The position numbers and the translations under genes are program-made. Shown piece by piece: positions 56,803 through 58,672 of a stretch of 58,672 nt of DNA. The stretch's first letter is position 1. Each line of letters begins with the position of its first letter. The notes beneath the pieces were generated by a model. The model was not told the DNA's origin. It did not search any database and saw only the letters and a program-made list of their open reading frames with translations. This DNA comes from a virus. The DNA is taken from IMG/VR virus record IMGVR_UViG_3300021440_000026, positions 1 to 58,672 of that record; one strand, written 5' to 3'.

Positions 56803-57179
56803 ATAAAGCAAAACGTGATTATTGCAATAAAGGGATTCATAAAGGGTGGAGATTATTAACCCCACGTTTTAAAATTGTTGAAAAAGATCAGAGTTTTAAC
56901 AACTACCGTGAAGTGATTGGATATAATTGTTCACTATGCGGAGTTAAGCTAGATGCTAGTCAATGTTCTTTTTCTAAGCATTGTATTAAACGTGGAATTA
57001 TGGAGCCTATAGCAATAAATAGTAAATTTGGCGCAAGTAAAAAAGCATTTGCATTTTTTTGGAATAATTTAAATAAAAGGCATGCTCTTATTTTATTTTA
57101 TACTCACATGAAACAAAATGTTAAATTTAATCGGGAGAAATTTAACACTTCTTGCAAAGTGTTTGGCTGCAAATTATGA
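56799..57179 (+). CDS. Hypothetical protein with Cys knuckle
   Basis: The 126-residue protein MNKAKRDYCNKGIHKGWRLL has YNCSLCGVKLDASQCSFSKH near residue 42 and NTSCKVFGCKL at the end: several Cys pairs. It overlaps the neighbours by ATGA. Basic and aromatic. No family recognised; may be a zinc-binding insertion in the late operon. Confidence 0.5.
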   Translation: MNKAKRDYCNKGIHKGWRLLTPRFKIVEKDQSFNNYREVIGYNCSLCGVKLDASQCSFSKHCIKRGIMEPIAINSKFGASKKAFAFFWNNLNKRHALILFYTHMKQNVKFNREKFNTSCKVFGCKL

Positions 57180-57352
57180 TTGAAAAACTCCTAAACGAAT
57201 TGCTTGCACGCAAACAAAAATACTCTGACGAAATACTTTCTCAGCCTCCTGCAACAATGGAAGCGTTAAAGTATCGCGTCGGACGCTATCACGAGTGCAT
57301 TGAATTGATTGATATGGTTGAGAAAATTGCGCGCGGGGATGAGGACGAATGA
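57176..57352 (+). CDS. Small helical phage protein
   Basis: ATG 57176 overlaps the previous stop. The 58-residue protein MIEKLLNELLARKQKYSDEI has EALKYRVGRYHECIELIDMV. Similar small two-helix proteins near portal and head genes are common, function unknown. Confidence 0.55.
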   Translation: MIEKLLNELLARKQKYSDEILSQPPATMEALKYRVGRYHECIELIDMVEKIARGDEDE

Positions 57353-57729
57353 AATTAGAAATACAACAACTATCTTGCGCCCTTCCAACGAGTAAGTTCT
57401 TGAAAATTAAACGGGTTGCCAATGCCTCTTGGAGAATTCGAGTAAATACAGATTTTACATGGAAGATTTACTTATTAAGATCGGCGATGCACAGAAAATT
57501 TATTAAGTATGGGAAATATATATTATTGAGTGTTGACCCAAGACCATACATTCACCCAAACGTTCCAGTACCAAAAGGAAAATATTTTATATGCGCACCA
57601 AAGTTTTGTTTTCATAATGTCGCCCCAACCAAGCAATATATTTATACAATTCAATCAAAAATAATTAACAAAGTTTTACGTAGGTTTTGCCCTTATAATC
57701 CAATTACTATGAATGGCTCGTGGGGATGA
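57349..57729 (+). CDS. Hypothetical basic protein
   Basis: The 126-residue protein MKLEIQQLSCALPTSKFLKI is basic and aromatic (RIRVNTDFTWKIYLLRSAMH, FICAPKFCFHNVAPTKQY). It overlaps the previous stop (ATGA). No family recognised. Confidence 0.45.
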   Translation: MKLEIQQLSCALPTSKFLKIKRVANASWRIRVNTDFTWKIYLLRSAMHRKFIKYGKYILLSVDPRPYIHPNVPVPKGKYFICAPKFCFHNVAPTKQYIYTIQSKIINKVLRRFCPYNPITMNGSWG

Positions 57730-57731
57730 GG

Positions 57732-58082
57732 ATGAGTGAATCTATGAAATCAGCGCGAATGCTTGTGGATTTTTTCATTGCAAAAGAATTGCCTGATGCA
57801 ACGTTATGTCGTATTGACGAATGGCTTGCAATGAGTGATGATCATCGAAAAAAACAATGGAAGAAATTTTGGCATTCTATTTCTGGGAAAGTGAGAAATT
57901 ATAATGGGTGCGTATCTAAATTTTTAGAAGATAACCCATACGTGCCGGAAGAAGGATTAGACGAAAAGTCAAAACAATTTATGGTATGCAATATGGGTAC
58001 TTATGTTGCATTTGAATTCTGGCTTAAATATGAAGTAGAAACGTTTTTAGAAAGAATGGGGATAAATTATGGCAAAGTTTAA
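57732..58082 (+). CDS. Hypothetical protein
   Basis: ATG 57732 is used, with GGATGAGG upstream; 57726 is also possible. The 116-residue protein MSESMKSARMLVDFFIAKEL has a helical N-terminus and KFWHSISGKVRNYNGCVSKF. No family recognised. The stop overlaps the next gene by 14 bases. Confidence 0.5.
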   Translation: MSESMKSARMLVDFFIAKELPDATLCRIDEWLAMSDDHRKKQWKKFWHSISGKVRNYNGCVSKFLEDNPYVPEEGLDEKSKQFMVCNMGTYVAFEFWLKYEVETFLERMGINYGKV

Positions 58083-58335
58083 AATCACATACAAAAGCGG
58101 CGTAGTTGAAGAATTTGAGCAATCAGACTGTTCAACGATTGAGCAATTGGTTAATGTCAAGTTTGGTAGTGCTGATTACAAAAGCAATGGTGTTGAGGTT
58201 GAGTTAATCAATGAAACTCAATTGCCTGTAGAATCTGATGCAGAGAAAGAAGAAGCATCCGCAAGTGATGAAGAAGTGAAAAAAGTTATTGAGGCGCACG
58301 AATATATTTCTGAAAATTCAGAAGAAAATAAATAA
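58069..58335 (+). CDS. Small acidic protein
   Basis: The 88-residue protein MAKFKITYKSGVVEEFEQSD has a beta start and an acidic, Glu/Ser-rich C-terminus (AEKEEASASDEEVKKVIEAH). Two terminators follow it. Possibly a small head assembly factor. No family recognised. Confidence 0.5.
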   Translation: MAKFKITYKSGVVEEFEQSDCSTIEQLVNVKFGSADYKSNGVEVELINETQLPVESDAEKEEASASDEEVKKVIEAHEYISENSEENK

Positions 58336-58354
58336 CAAACAAAGTTTTACAGCC

Positions 58355-58378
58355 AGCCACCTTCGGGTGGCTTTTTTT
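58355..58378 (+). terminator. Intrinsic terminator with a TTCG loop
   Basis: AGCCACC (58355-58361) pairs with GGTGGCT (58366-58372) over a TTCG tetraloop, followed by T's to 58378. This is a very stable hairpin. It ends the portal-end operon. Confidence 0.95.
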
Positions 58379-58380
58379 AT

Positions 58381-58400
58381 GCCCATTTTGGGCTTTTTTT
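58381..58400 (+). terminator. Second intrinsic terminator
   Basis: GCCCA (58381-58385) pairs with TGGGC (58389-58393), loop TTT, then seven T (58394-58400). It lies directly after the first terminator, 14 bases before the GroES-like gene. Tandem terminators separate it from the upstream genes, so it needs its own promoter or antitermination. Confidence 0.8.
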
Positions 58401-58413
58401 ATATAGGAGACGT

Positions 58414-58672
58414 ATGTCTACTGAATTGATCCTGCCTAGCGCAGAAAACAAAGACGAATTTAACGCAGCAATTGGCGTAACTGCTAAAGAGGTTGCTGAA
58501 CAGGAAAGCCTTGAATGGTATTTCCCAGAGATTGAACCGGGGCGTACGCCATTTGGGGCTCGGGTGATTGTTCAATTGCGGCGAACTAAACGGAAGTCAA
58601 AGGGTGGGATTATCTTGGCTTCTGAAACAAAAGAAACAGACAAATGGAATGACCAGGTTGCCAAGGTTGTCG
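58414..58672 (+). CDS. GroES-like co-chaperonin, N-terminal part (continues at window start)
   Basis: The 86 residues here read MSTELILPSAENKDEFNAAI and, from about residue 48, FGARVIVQLRRTKRKSKGGIIL and ETKETDKWNDQVAKVV. The V-x-V-x-x-R, K-S-K-G-G-I-I-L and K-x-x-V pattern is that of GroES (mobile loop at about 57-66). A GGAG site precedes the ATG. The reading frame passes into base 1 of the window. Joined directly, 134 residues result, but the ALGxxAYRNR...VGDxV part of the fold is missing. Confidence 0.75.
   Translation, partial: MSTELILPSAENKDEFNAAIGVTAKEVAEQESLEWYFPEIEPGRTPFGARVIVQLRRTKRKSKGGIILASETKETDKWNDQVAKVV

Noticed and set aside
1-58672. Integration functions (integrase, attachment site, CI-type repressor)
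   Set aside because: None was found in any frame; the small HTH proteins alone do not show lysogeny.

Overview
The window is almost the whole genome of a tailed, probably short-tailed (podovirus-like), double-stranded DNA phage of a Gram-negative bacterium. It holds TerS, TerL, a large portal, scaffold, HK97-fold capsid, connector and nozzle proteins and large internal virion proteins, but no tape measure, sheath or tail tube. The Gram-negative host is inferred from the nested Rz/Rz1 spanin pair. The sequence is AT-rich and gene-dense. Adjacent genes often overlap as ATGA. I saw no integrase or CI-type repressor. The two window ends are the two halves of one GroES-like gene, so the molecule is circular or circularly permuted. 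About 80 bases seem to be missing between the ends.

Layout. (1) 50.9 kb to the end, continuing from 1 to 20.7 kb, + strand, late genes: a Q-like antiterminator, a promoter and terminator arranged like lambda pR'/tR', terminase, portal, GroES-like protein, scaffold, capsid, connector, tail, internal virion proteins, surface-active enzymes (SGNH hydrolase, GH99-like glycosidase) and the lysis genes (papain-like amidase, M15 peptidase, holin candidate, Rz/Rz1). (2) 20.9-34.1 kb, - strand, early genes: a SocA/Panacea antitoxin-like cluster, a large structured non-coding RNA with an embedded tRNA, a papain-like protease with DUF4214 repeats, SSB, a Cro-sized HTH protein, an ASCH-like protein, a pentapeptide-repeat protein, and a recombination block (coiled-coil protein, DUF6378-like, Gp157-like, Rad52-like annealing protein). 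(3) 34.2-46.9 kb, + strand, early/middle genes: small HTH and zinc-ribbon proteins, a DNA methyltransferase, NinB and NinG, a second structured RNA, a GIY-YIG nuclease, a DUF1376 replication protein, a likely helicase loader, dUTPase and many small proteins. (4) 47.0-50.2 kb, - strand, small genes under three near-identical TTGACG-N17 promoters, including a LuxR-type HTH protein. (5) 50.2-50.9 kb, a non-coding switch region.

How the parts may work together. Early leftward and rightward transcripts supply DNA-binding proteins, annealing recombination (Rad52-like, Gp157, NinB, NinG, SSB), replication initiation through host machinery (DUF1376 and loader; no phage DNA polymerase was seen) and host-interaction genes. 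The Q-like protein would then let RNA polymerase read through the terminator before TerS to express the structural and lysis genes.

The most unusual item is the roughly 660-nt structured RNA at 22140-22800 (- strand). It has a 13-bp closing stem, two hairpins with the same nine-base loop type, and a complete tRNA(CAT) inside it. It resembles in size and setting the ornate phage RNAs of the GOLLD/ROOL kind, but family membership is untested. Four small early genes each carry a single-base frame break, which may be sequencing indels.
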